NCBI GenBank assembly: GCA_019426215.1 | Contig: CM033408.1 | Span: forward strand, 6,141,077-6,205,076 | Reading direction: 5' to 3' | From: Buddleja alternifolia | Lineage: Eukaryota; Streptophyta; Magnoliopsida; Lamiales; Scrophulariaceae | DNA length: 64,000 nucleotides | Shown: positions 10,561-20,705 of the stretch, piece by piece | How the letters are laid out: each line of letters opens with the position of its first letter | How positions within the stretch are numbered: position 1 is the stretch's first letter | Notes under the pieces: model-generated | The model's input: the letters and a program-made list of their open reading frames with translations, nothing else | Told to the model about the DNA's origin: nothing | The model's database searches: none | Program-made: the position numbers and the translations under genes

Positions 10561-11400
10561 TTAGAATGTGGAAAGGTCAAGTTGCAGCCTGGTGGATTGT
10601 CGAAACCCAGAGAATGGCATTCCCCTAGGGGTTTGCTTGGCACAAAGGTGGCGGCCCCGAGAGGTGTTAGACCCTCTAGGAATGGCAGTCTTCGGGAATT
10701 TTTTGGGCCTGGGGTCAGCGACTCCAAATAATGGTAGCTTCCCAGGGGTGGCAGTTTCCAAGGGGGCTTGTGGCATACCGAGCCACCTCGAGGGTGGCAG
10801 TCCTAGGGGTTTGTAGGTCCCTAAGGTGGCGGCAGTCCTAGGGGTTTGTAGGTCCCTAAGGTGGCGGCCTAAGAGGGTGTCAGGCTCTAGGGGTTTTCTA
10901 AACCAATCGCGGCGTGTCAACCCTCTAGGATGATGACCCCGAAGGACTTCAGCTTCCAGAGGGATTCTCAAGTCCTAGGTAGTACTGTCCCCCATGGTTC
11001 ACTTGGCCTCAGAGGGTGACATGCCCGCGAGAGTTGCAACATTGGTTAGGTAGGCCCCTAGGATACCCTCCAAGGTGTAACCCAAGAGGTGGTGCATGGT
11101 GACCCATAGGGGTTGCTAGGAGTCGCAACCCCCAGGGGGTTTGTTGAATTCCAAGGGTGACGTGCCCCATGAATGAGGGCCCTTGCGGGATGGCGACTCC
11201 TTTGGAGTTGTTCCCCCCTATGCTTTGAAGGATCCAACGGGGTGGCAGCCCTGAGAGTTGCATAGTCCTGTGGGGTTGTGGACAATTGCGTGTTTTCGAG
11301 TCCCAAGGGTGATAGGCCCCCAGAAGCCCTCCCTCCCCCCAAATCTAGGGCAACCTAACTGCACCCCCCACTCCCCAAAAACCACAAATCTAGGACAACC
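10561..11400. repeat. GC-rich degenerate minisatellite, left part
   Basis: A sharply GC-rich island in AT-rich DNA. It is made of variants of a unit of about 34-45 bp containing GTGGCGGC, CCTAGGGGTTTG and GGCCCC words. Two adjacent 34-bp copies at about 10801-10868 are identical (each with CTAGGGGTTTGTAGGTCCCT). The same material resumes at 19521-19650, beyond the nested transposons. Open frames across it lack protein features. Confidence 0.75.
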
Positions 11401-12642
11401 TAACTGCATGTTTGGTACGGAGATTGGTCATTTCAAGAAAGCTCAATTCAGGGGAAAGGGAATCCATGTGAATTGGTCTTTCCCAATCCACTGTTTGGCT
11501 GGCTACATGCACTACAAAAAAAATAGGTTTTTCCTACGGAGGCCAAACCGTAGCTAAAAGGTGTAAACCGTAGGCAATACACTATTGCCTACGGTTTAGC
11601 TACGCTTTGCACCCCGTCGTAAATGCAGGGGTAGGCAATAACGGCCTACGATTTTTCGAGCGTAGTCAATGTAAAGCCTACGCTTCTGCCTACGGTTTTG
11701 TCAGAGTGGGAAAAGTTTTTGACAAAAAGGTCAACATTACCTCCGAAAGCAAAACCGTAGCTATTGTGAACTAATGCCTCCGCTTTGGCACTAGTAGGTA
11801 TGATTGGTTTGTCTTTCCCTACGGTTTAGAGTCCCGTAGTTGATAGTGTTTTGAATTTAATTTTTTTTTTTGGTTTAATTTTGATTTCCAATTTTTTTTG
11901 ATCCTATTCAATTTAATGTTCATCCACAAATCTAGAATCAGCAATAAAACAGCACAAATACAAAAATCTTTATAAAAAATAGTACATAAACACAAAGTTT
12001 ATCATTCAATCTAAACACCCAATATTTTAACCAAAAATAATACATAAGTACAAACTTCATCATTCAATCCAAACACCCAACACTTCAACAAAAAACAGTA
12101 CACAAATTTCATCCAATCAAAATACCCAAGTATTTAACCAAATAATTAAGTTCACACTCAAAGTAACCTTGCATTGTACCAATTCTTCTACTAAATGAAC
12201 ATTGACCAATAAAACATAAACTAGAATAATCACCACGGATTCAGAAAACTTGATCCTTCACTTCATACGTGACTTCTGAATCATTTTCTTTCTTCATCAA
12301 CTTACACTTGACCTGTTAACAAAAAATCAAACCAACAAACAACACAAATATATAAATTTGAATTCAAATATTAAAGATGACATTATAATTGACTTATCAA
12401 TTGCGAATGACATGGACAAACAATGAGAGTCATTAAACTATATATTTTTAGTTATTGTTTCTATTTGGAGTACAACACCTCTTGGCAATTCCTTTCAGAT
12501 GTCAAAATAAGAACTCGAACCCCGATGTTTAAATTAGAAACCTCCTTGTCAATTTTATCGACGTGATCCTTGAGAATTTTTCACATCAAACACAAAAGGG
12601 AATAAACTAAAAAGGAGATAAACAGGAGAATTTATTCCATAC

Positions 12643-12927
12643 CTGCTGAAATTATCCTTCACTTCAACTCATACAAATCTGCCACCCACCATGTACTTCC
12701 TCTTCAAATTTGTCAGATTGATAAGCACATTATTATCCAGGTTGGTGCAACTTAGTTAACCAATTAAAGAGGAAAAACATTGAATTCAAGCAACACAAAT
12801 AAAACCTTGGGAGAGGGTCCGAGATGGGTACAGATGGAGACTTTAGATAAAGGTCACAATAAGTAGAAAATGATTTGTAATGAAATTGTTGCCCATTCAA
12901 TTCCACTTTCACTGGCTTTCCAACCAA
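12643..12927 (-). pseudogene. captured DNA topoisomerase II exon fragments
   Basis: Minus-strand translation of 12805-12927 contains VGKPVKVELNG, then KSFSTYCDLYLKS and DPLPR, closely resembling plant topoisomerase II in the ATPase/transducer part. It ends at a good donor (CCAAG|GTTTTA). The next piece (about 12695 to 12643) reads GWQICMS-stop-SEG-stop-FQQ and ends at CAG|GTATGG. This is the following segment of the same protein, with two in-frame stops. The order and strand of the two pieces match the parent gene, with an intron between them. The complete enzyme is over 1,400 residues, so this is a small dead fragment carried by the transposon, not a working gene. Confidence 0.75.
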
Positions 12928-13199
12928 AGCGATAAGGATTAATATCCAACCAAAGCGAAACATTTTCAAAGCAATAACGAGCTGCATGGAATGTGTGATT
13001 AAATAACTGACACTATACATTCTGTTTGAATACAAATAGCTCAACAGAAGCAACAGAAATATCTCACAGATGACATATATTTGATGCAAGTAAATTTAGT
13101 TCCACGGGCCAGAATGATTTTTAACACTAAAACATATTCTAAACCAAAACATAGGTGAATAATAAGTCAGAGATGCCAAATTGGGGTCATGTGCCAGAA

Positions 13200-13245
13200 C
13201 TAGTGAGCGGGCACCGCGCGATGCGCAGTGTTGGTGCCCGGTACA
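13200..13245 (-). mobile_element. Helitron-like 3' terminus
   Basis: On the minus strand the sequence forms a GC-rich stem (GGGCACC ... GGTGCCC with GCGCATCGCGCG between). It is followed within a few bases by CTAG and then T. A short GC hairpin ahead of CTRR-T is the standard plant Helitron 3' end. The matching 5' end (TC) was not located. It may be a remnant, or may define a Helitron lying to the right inside the CACTA element. Confidence 0.4.
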
Positions 13246-16200
13246 ATTAATTTTATATCTGTGATGTAATTTTCAGCGGTGAAAGATAATCAACCTTTCA
13301 TAGTGACAATAATGTTCATTAAACTGAAAAATTGGTAGATCATAGACAATAAATTTGGCTCATGGACATGTACATTCAAATCATACCCTTTGACTGAAAT
13401 TATTTACAATAAAGTATATTAATATTGTCAACTATACATCAGAAGAGGCATACCTTTTCCATATTAAAAGTTCAGTCTATGGTGGCATATCTACAGTATA
13501 CAAAAATCTTAACACACATATAGCATAATGATCAATCTTAGATTCAACTTCTTTCCACTCATTTTCTCATTTCTTTCTACAAACATCAGCCAAAAAGTTT
13601 CAGCATCTTCCAAATATACAAGTAAGGTACTTACAATCCACAAATATCCAACTATTTACGAAATTGAAATTCTACCTGCACCGTACTCTATTTAAGATTT
13701 TCAAATTGGGCGAACATGAGTGAATTGGGGTCATCTTGTAGCTTTTTGAATCCATTAGTTGTAGCAGAATGATCTATACTGAATCTATTAAACTAATAGT
13801 AAGAGTAGAAAAGGTTCTAGACCAGTAGTGTAATAAACAAAGGAATTTACAAGGCAAAACCTGCTAAATATAGAAACAACAGGAAATATCTATATTTGTA
13901 CCCCAAGGAGTATAATAAATCAGCAAATCCAATTTATGAAAGATACCAATATAATTTTGGGCATAAAGTAAACTCGAAAAAACAAGCAATATAATTTACA
14001 AAATAAACAGTTATGAGCAAACTTCAAATAAGAAGCTGTTATCGAATACTGTAACTTGCAAACCTAAAATAGGAAAAGAAAAGATAGACGAACCTGAGAT
14101 GAACAAACAGCAAAGAGCGAAGGCTCAAAATACAGTAGAAAGCTAATTTCCCTAAAAATTGCACATGCAAAAAGAAACAACCTTAGTAAAGCATCAAGAA
14201 CTGACCGACAATTGGAAAGGGTGGCAAAAAATTCGACGTTCAAAACTTCAACATAATTACTCTTTTTATGAACCGGCTGGGTTTCAATCTAATATTCTCA
14301 CCAACAAAATTTACCAAATTCTTCATGTTCCAAAAAAAAAAAGGGACTAAAAGTATAAATCAGATACGCCCCAAAAACTGTCAATCAATATTCAATCGAA
14401 AAAATAATGAAGCCAAAAAATTAAATAAACCAATAAATAAGAGCTGTCGTACAAACCTTGAAGCTAAAAGGCACGGATAGAAAGCTGAGAAAACCATGTA
14501 CATCTACATTCAAATCCCCATATGGCTGCGAATTTGAAGAGTATTAGAACTCATGAAGGAAAAAAGGTTAAGACTTATAGAAATTTTAGATATTGAATGA
14601 CTTTTTCTATCACACTGGCGCACATGGCTCCTAAGATTTATTTTAGTGGGAAAAATAAGCTACCGAATATTTTTCTTGAGATCTAATCAGTCAAATGGTT
14701 ATATCTGTAAAAAAAAATCAACTCCTCAATATTCTAGTCTATGGATGACTACAGGATTGTCTCCAATTTAAACTAAGGCAGGCAAGTGCAATTCCCACAA
14801 TATTATGAAGAACCGTGGCTTCACGTAAGAATATGCTCCTTTATTGCCCATAGAATGTAAACATTGTCATCTATGTAGTCTATTCCACGAATTTTCAACT
14901 TTCCTAAGCCTAGCCTCAATATAGCCTTCAGATATGCTCAAATTTACCAAATTTCCAAGAACGGTAAGTTGGGTTTCGACTACCTAGAACATCTATCAAC
15001 AGGTAATCATATACCCCAATAAGTTTCCCCATTCTTATACCTACTGAAAAATCAATAAATCAAATATCTCATATTAAGTAGCCTAATCAGGATAGTTCTA
15101 TCATGTGAAAGTTTCAGATCTTGCATCTTCACGGCTACATTCTAAAACAGCCTTAAATACCTAAACCTTACCCTCTAAAACGAAAGCGAACCTAGAAAAT
15201 CACCAAGAAGCATTCCCATATACGTGTACGCACAGCAAACCTGAGAAACCAAATCTAAATGCAATATAAAAATCTGAAACAGGTAAAAAAAAATGAAGGT
15301 TTTGAAAAATAAAAATAAGAACTTGCATGGACCTTTACCCAGGCAAAACCAAATCAAACTTCGACACCAAAATCTAAAACAAGTAAAAAAGAATTCAATT
15401 TATTTTCCTATATTAACTTTCAGGGTGCTTAACAAACTTATTTGAAAGAGCTAATAATTTTAGTGTGTGTATAAATGTGTTTGAAACTTGTAATCTTTTA
15501 AAAACTTATACGCTCCTAACCTATTAATAAGCTTTTAGCAACTTATTTGAGCGTATTAATAAGCTTTTAGCAACTTATTTTGGAAGTTTACAAGGTGCTT
15601 TTGCAAAATTTTTACAAAACATTGCATAAAAGTTTATAAGTTTTCGAACAACTTATAAAATGTTCTAAGGAGTTTATATTCTCAATCGCACACCCACTAA
15701 TTTTGTCGGCTAGTTATTATACACCTCAAAAGCAAATTAATAGATTGGATACTCAATATAAGCACAAAAATCACAATAATAAAAATTTAACTAACTTCAG
15801 ATTCATGGAAATTTCTCCAGGTTCATAAATTATTATATGAAATTGTGTTTACTAAATATCATCGTTAATGGTTATTTCATTCAAGAAAGCACAAATGAAA
15901 CATACAACAATTGCAAATTGACAGCATCAATAAATTTCAGTTCTATACATAGTTAGCAGCCCTCGAAACATTAAAAAAGAAAATAGAGAATAGACACTAA
16001 AGCAATTAGGCTAAAGCAATAATTCTCAAAAACTCACAAGTATTTAAACAAGCCACGAAACTATTTAATTCTCCATATTCTTCAACCCCGATCTTATCAC
16101 AGCTCCTTTTCACCAATTCACGTGATATGCCGATAGATGGAAGCCTCTCATTACAAATGCACGTGATGGACAGATACCTGGAAGCAGAATAGAGTACACA

Positions 16201-16927
16201 CGTGTTGGAAAGAACTATAAGCACGCTGAACGCCGTCGTTTTACTGTGAGGCGGTCCAAAAAAAAGGACGGATCCAGTGTGGCTGCGGCACATGCAACCG
16301 GCCGACGGTGTCTTGTGTGCTGCGGCACTTGTATATAGTATTAATAAAAGCCCCAATTTGCATGTATTAGAAGAACTCCTCCAACTACAGAGATCAAACT
16401 GACAACAAACTCAAACATCTAGAAAATGCTACATACTTCTACTAGCACCAATTGGAGGAAAAAAAGTCCAAATTGGATATTAAAAAATGTATACTGAAAC
16501 ATGTTTTAAACCCTTCCCTATCTTGTAGTTGGACAACATGGTAGCTGTTATGTAAAACCAGAAGGAAAGAAGCTTACATTCTAAATCCAGAACATGCAAA
16601 ATCTAGATTCATCCTTTGAAAAGAAGGACTTTAAAAGCTCAAATTACTAAACCCTAAAATCCAAACATATATCAATGACAGTTTTTCTATATAAAAATAC
16701 AAAAATCCCAACACCTTGTATGTTAATCATCATCCTTCAAAAACCAAGAAATCATAAACATTTCCAATAAATTCCTAAAATTAGCACATGACCTTAAAAA
16801 ACCCACGACCATCCTAAATTCAAAAGCCAACACATAACATAATCAAGGGATTAACTAAAGAAACCGGGAAATTACCTAAGAGACAACAAAGAAAACCCGA
16901 ATTACAAACCCCAATTGAATTAAGTAC

Positions 16928-17119
16928 CTGCTTATATTTCTTTTGCCTCTTTCCATTGGCAGTCTCAATCTCAAACTCCGTCGAGAAAATATTCGTAAGT
17001 TTTGCACCGTACCATTCCTCCCTCCCGGCGGCACCAGCTGCGATGGCGGAGGTGGAATCAGGAGGCGGAATGTTGGAGTTGTTGCTGGTGGTTAAGGGGA
17101 CTTTTTTGGCTCCGGCCAT
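16928..17119 (-). pseudogene. captured first exon of an unidentified gene
   Basis: A 64-codon open frame begins [14 protein letters not shown], includes REEWYGAKLTNIFSTEFEIE, and ends KKYKQ at a good splice donor (AAGCAG|GTACTT). It has the look of a real first exon (start Met, Ser/Ala/Pro-rich N-terminus, then a charged structured part). I do not recognise the family. It lies 14 bp downstream of the ribosomal protein S16 fragment on the same strand, with only CCTAGCTTTTCGCC between. It is therefore likely a fusion of two captured pieces. Confidence 0.5.
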
Positions 17120-17133
17120 GGCGAAAAGCTAGG

Positions 17134-17373
17134 GTAGATCTGAGAGGTGTGACCGCCTCCTTTGACGTGGATGCGCATGTCGACGCTGGTGAAGCGGTGG
17201 CGGCCGAGGAGGAGGATCGGCTCGAACGCCTTGTATCGGAGGATCTCAGGCTGAACGAGCTCGATCGGAACACCATTGATCTTGATCAAGCCGCGGCCGT
17301 GCCTGCAGTGAGTGACGGCGACGGCGGTTTTCTTACGGCCGAAGCATTGGACGGATTCAGGTGGCGTAGCCAT
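17134..17373 (-). pseudogene. RPS16: captured 5' part of 40S ribosomal protein S16 (uS9)
   Basis: Eighty codons start [20 protein letters not shown] and continue through [26 protein letters not shown] and [10 protein letters not shown]. This is the N-terminal half of plant cytosolic ribosomal protein S16, whose full length is about 145 residues. The frame is undamaged until the Tyr of HTSQIY, where homology stops at once and unrelated sequence begins. The missing C-terminal half includes the tail that reaches the decoding centre. Upstream is a CTCTCT-rich leader typical of ribosomal protein genes, so part of the 5' untranslated region, and perhaps the promoter, came along. It is inside the CACTA element. 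It could be transcribed but would not make a working ribosomal protein. Confidence 0.88.
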
Positions 17374-18382
17374 TGTAGCTGTGGTGGTTGCGTTTCTCTC
17401 TCTCTGACTCTCTCTCTCTCTCTCTGCAGCGGAGAAAGGTTTTGGAGCGACTGAGGGTTTCATTAATTTGCTTTTAAGAATTTTGAGTGAAAATTGAGTG
17501 AAAATTCGAGTGAAAATTTGGAGGTGGAGGAGAATTGGGTTTCTTAAATTTGGAGTAATTGGCAGCCATTTTAGAGGAAAAGAAAGAAAAGAAAAGTAAA
17601 AGTTGTATATCCGGCTATTATTTTCTGGAGTCCGCCTAAATTTTTAGAGCCCGCTGAATTGGTTCTTACACTACTAATATCTACACAAATCCAAAGAGTA
17701 GGTATTATCAATGATTTCCCTACATAAAAGCTCAGGTAATACCAATATTTTCAAAGAATTAATACCTACGTGGGCCCAAAAGCGGAGGCTTTAGTAATTG
17801 TTACCTACGGTTTAGCAAATTCGTGTAGGCTTTACATGTTATAATGACTCCAGTTGCCGAAACGTAGGTAATAAGTTAATTCCTACGTTTTTCTTCGCGT
17901 AGGGAAAAGCGGCGTAGGAAAAGGCCCATTTTCTTGTAGTGATGCATGGACTGAAGCTGTGTTGGAGTAGTCTGTCTCTTTCCTTTATTTGATTGACTTA
18001 AATGCACAACTGGACTCAAATAAAATTTTGTTTGTTCAACTAATATATGCTTATGTATACTAATAATTATAATATAAATGAATATATCCAAATATAAATA
18101 TTATGTATAATAACTAAGAAAATGCGTATTAATTTAAATATATACAAATAGATATGATTATTTATCTATAAATATATATGATAAATACAAAGATATTAAA
18201 TATCTACCCATATATCTATACATAATAAAAAATTAATGTACAAAAGATATATATATATATATATACATGTATGTATAAAATCGAGCTTTGTACTTTTATC
18301 TATACGTGGTACATGTATACTTATAAATATAGTTATGTAATTCCTATATATATATATATATTAGAATATATATTTTAGATAA

Positions 18383-19362
18383 AATAAACTCTGCATATAT
18401 ATAGTATAACATATGACTTGTATATGTGTGTGTATTTATTTGTATATAGAACTTGTACGTGTCAAATATATACTTTAATATATATATATATAGACACACA
18501 CACACACATACACACATAAAGTTTAAAGATAAGCCATACATTATAAGTATTATAAAAATATTATATATACTACAAATATATATATATATATACATGTAAA
18601 CTATTGTATAAATGTTTTATATATGAATATCTATATTTATTACATGCATATACTTATAATATACAATTTATTCTATGAATATAGATAAACTGTATGTATG
18701 TATGTATGCATGTATATATTTTTTCATATTTTGTTTTCTTTTGTTAATTGCTTAATTGATACATATCATAATCTATTAATTTGAAAATATTTAGTTAAAA
18801 TTTCTTTTTTGTTTATGATTCCTGCTCATTCTCACTTTAGTGAGAATACTCATTCCTCATGGTTAAATATAATAAACTCTGTATATATATAGTATAACGT
18901 ATGACTTGTATATGTGTACGTATTTAGATGTATATACGTAAATTTATTTGTAAATAGAATTTGTACGTGTCAAATATACACTTTAATATATACACACACA
19001 CGCACACATAAAGATAAGCCATGTATTATAAAAACATTATATATTATACAAAATATATATATATGTAAACTATTGTATAAATATTTTATATATGAATATC
19101 TATATTTATTATATGTATATACTTATAATATACCATTTATTCTATTAATATAGATAAACTGTATGTATGTTTGTGTGTATATATATTTCCATATTTAGTT
19201 TTCTTTTGTTAATTGCTTCATTGATACATATCATAATCCATGAATTTTAAAATATTTAATTAAAATTTCTGAATTTGAAAATATTTAATTAAAATTTCTT
19301 TTTTTGTTATGATTCCAGCTCATTCCCACTTTAGTGGATATACTCATTCCTCATGGTTAGAT
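18383..19362. repeat. tandem pair of ~488-bp AT-rich units
   Basis: Two direct copies begin AATAAACTCTG (18383) and AATAAACTCTG (18871) and end with the same phrase, CTCATTCCTCATGGTTA. They share the order of ATATAT tracts, ACACACAC tracts, the GTATGTATGTATG run and the CTTTTGTTAATTGCTT block. They differ by small indels in the microsatellites. They lie in the right part of the element split by the CACTA transposon. No genes. Confidence 0.75.
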
Positions 19363-19520
19363 AATGGTTAGATAAGGAATGATTATTTCCACTTTTAGTG
19401 GGAATGAACTATCATAGACACTACAATCCCACTTGTCCCAATCATATCAAATAAGGAATGGGTTTAAAAAAGAGAGAATGCTCTTCTTGACATCCTCATT
19501 TCCTCGTACCAAACGTAACA

Positions 19521-19660
19521 TAAGGGGTTTGTCGGGCCTGGGGGTGGCGGCCCCATGGAGTTTGTAGCCTGTCAAGAGTGGCAAGCCCCAACAATTGTTC
19601 CAGGTGTGACTTTTAGAAGTGACGGTCCCCGCTGTTGGCCTTCCCCATCATTTTTCTAAA
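19521..19660. repeat. GC-rich minisatellite, right remnant
   Basis: GGGGTTTGTCGGGCCTGGGG followed by GTGGCGGCCCCATGGAG and similar words continues the 10561-11400 array. This supports insertion of the whole nested block into one array. Confidence 0.6.
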
Positions 19661-19869
19661 TAGCACAAGTATGGTAATTTTCAAATTTAAGGTGGTGCTT
19701 CTTTTTTTTTTCTTTCTTTTTTCTCTTTTTGTGAGAATGAAAAACTCAACGAGGAACCAGTCAGTTTGGACCTATGTTTGAATCCTATCAGGACCCATGT
19801 TGGACCAAACTCACCCAGACAGGGAAATAAAAATGTAAAACTACAAGAAAAATGTAAAAAATATTAAAT

Positions 19870-20705
19870 ATTTCAGACCCAGGAAAACCCATTATAAGTT
19901 GAAACAAGAATAATATTTTTCATTTTCCTCGTCAAAATCCAAGAATCAACCATGGCCCAAATGCAAAACAGATAACCAACTACAAGAAAGGAATGTTGTA
20001 ATTCATGCAACAAAATGCAATGGAATATTTTCATTGAATTTACGAAATAACACTCCCACATTAACGTTCGTTCACGTTTACAGTTCCAAGTATACGTATC
20101 ATTAGACTCCACTGGCATCTACATGTGACCCGGGCTCAAAACAATTACCATTGTCCATAAACTTACAACTAATCTCCAACAGTGCAAGAAGAACGTCCCC
20201 TAAGACGAAATTGAAGAGCAACTGCGCATCAATCTCCAGTTCTGAAATTAACTGAAACACAAAAGGAACAATTACAGAAAAGAGAGTCCATCAACCTAAA
20301 CAAAGACATAAGCATATGAGAACATTTTGGATTGCAAAGGCAAAAGGAACAATTAACTGATAGAGGTTCATCATTAATTCTATAGAACACCCGTCCACAG
20401 AATGGCACTGATTTAAAAGAAAAAATTAAAAAAATCATTAAAAGAAAAGGCGTCAAAACATAACATCCAAAAATTAAGAAAACAATACACAAAAACATCA
20501 CTAACCAACTTTTCCACTTCTAGGGACTCTAAAATAGGTTTAGAATATAACATAGACAAGGGGGCCTTGTCTATTTCACACTCCTCTTCGCACTTGCACA
20601 TCTTCAAAAAGGCATAGAAACTTGAAGCTCAAATCTCAAGAAAATACATGTAAGGGCATCAAACTGACCAATCATGCAGACAATAAGAGTCGATAACTGA
20701 CAGCT
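19870..20705 (-). other. probable 3' untranslated region of the PP2A gene
   Basis: This follows the PP2A stop codon on the minus strand. It has no coding frame of note. A non-coding 3' exon may exist (an acceptor-like TTTCAG lies at about 20250), but no firm polyadenylation site was identified. Confidence 0.35.

Larger units (their letters stand above)
11510..17941. mobile_element. non-autonomous CACTA (En/Spm) transposon carrying gene fragments
   Basis: The left end starts CACTACAAAAAAAATAGG and the right end finishes TTTTCTTGTAGTG, and their inverse forms align through TTTTCCTACG. A perfect 3-bp duplication ATG flanks it (11507-11509 and 17942-17944), as expected for CACTA elements. The subterminal 350 bp on the left and 200 bp on the right carry many copies of CCTACGGTTT/AAACCGTAGG-like words, the usual transposase-binding repeats. 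Length is 6,432 bp. No TNPD- or TNPA-like coding region is visible, so movement would need an enzyme supplied elsewhere. The interior holds fragments resembling topoisomerase II, ribosomal protein S16 and an unidentified gene, all on the minus strand. An open stretch at about 16006-16190 on the minus strand may be another exon but was not recognised. Confidence 0.88.
11404..19515. mobile_element. AT-rich TIR element split by a CACTA transposon
   Basis: The left end CATGTTTGGTACGGAGATTG and the inverse of the right end ACGTTTGGTACGAGGAAATG share GTTTGGTACG and a following TTTCAAGAA/GTCAAGAAG block, so they look like terminal inverted repeats. Without the CACTA insert the element would be about 1.7 kb and largely ATATAT-rich. 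It sits inside the GC-rich minisatellite, whose pieces flank it. The superfamily is not certain because no clean target duplication was found. Confidence 0.5.

Noticed and set aside
10561..11557. Overlapping frames on both strands in GC-rich DNA
   Set aside because: Stop codons are rare there because of composition. The encoded Pro/Gly/Arg-rich strings follow the minisatellite period.
16006..16356. Minus-strand frame in the CACTA element that might be another captured exon
   Set aside because: An acceptor-like CAG precedes RYLSITCICNERLPSIG, but I could not assign it to any family and there is no clean donor, so it is not listed as a gene piece.
18344..19153. Ile/Tyr-rich frames
   Set aside because: They come from ATATAT and ACACAC tracts in the tandem 488-bp units.
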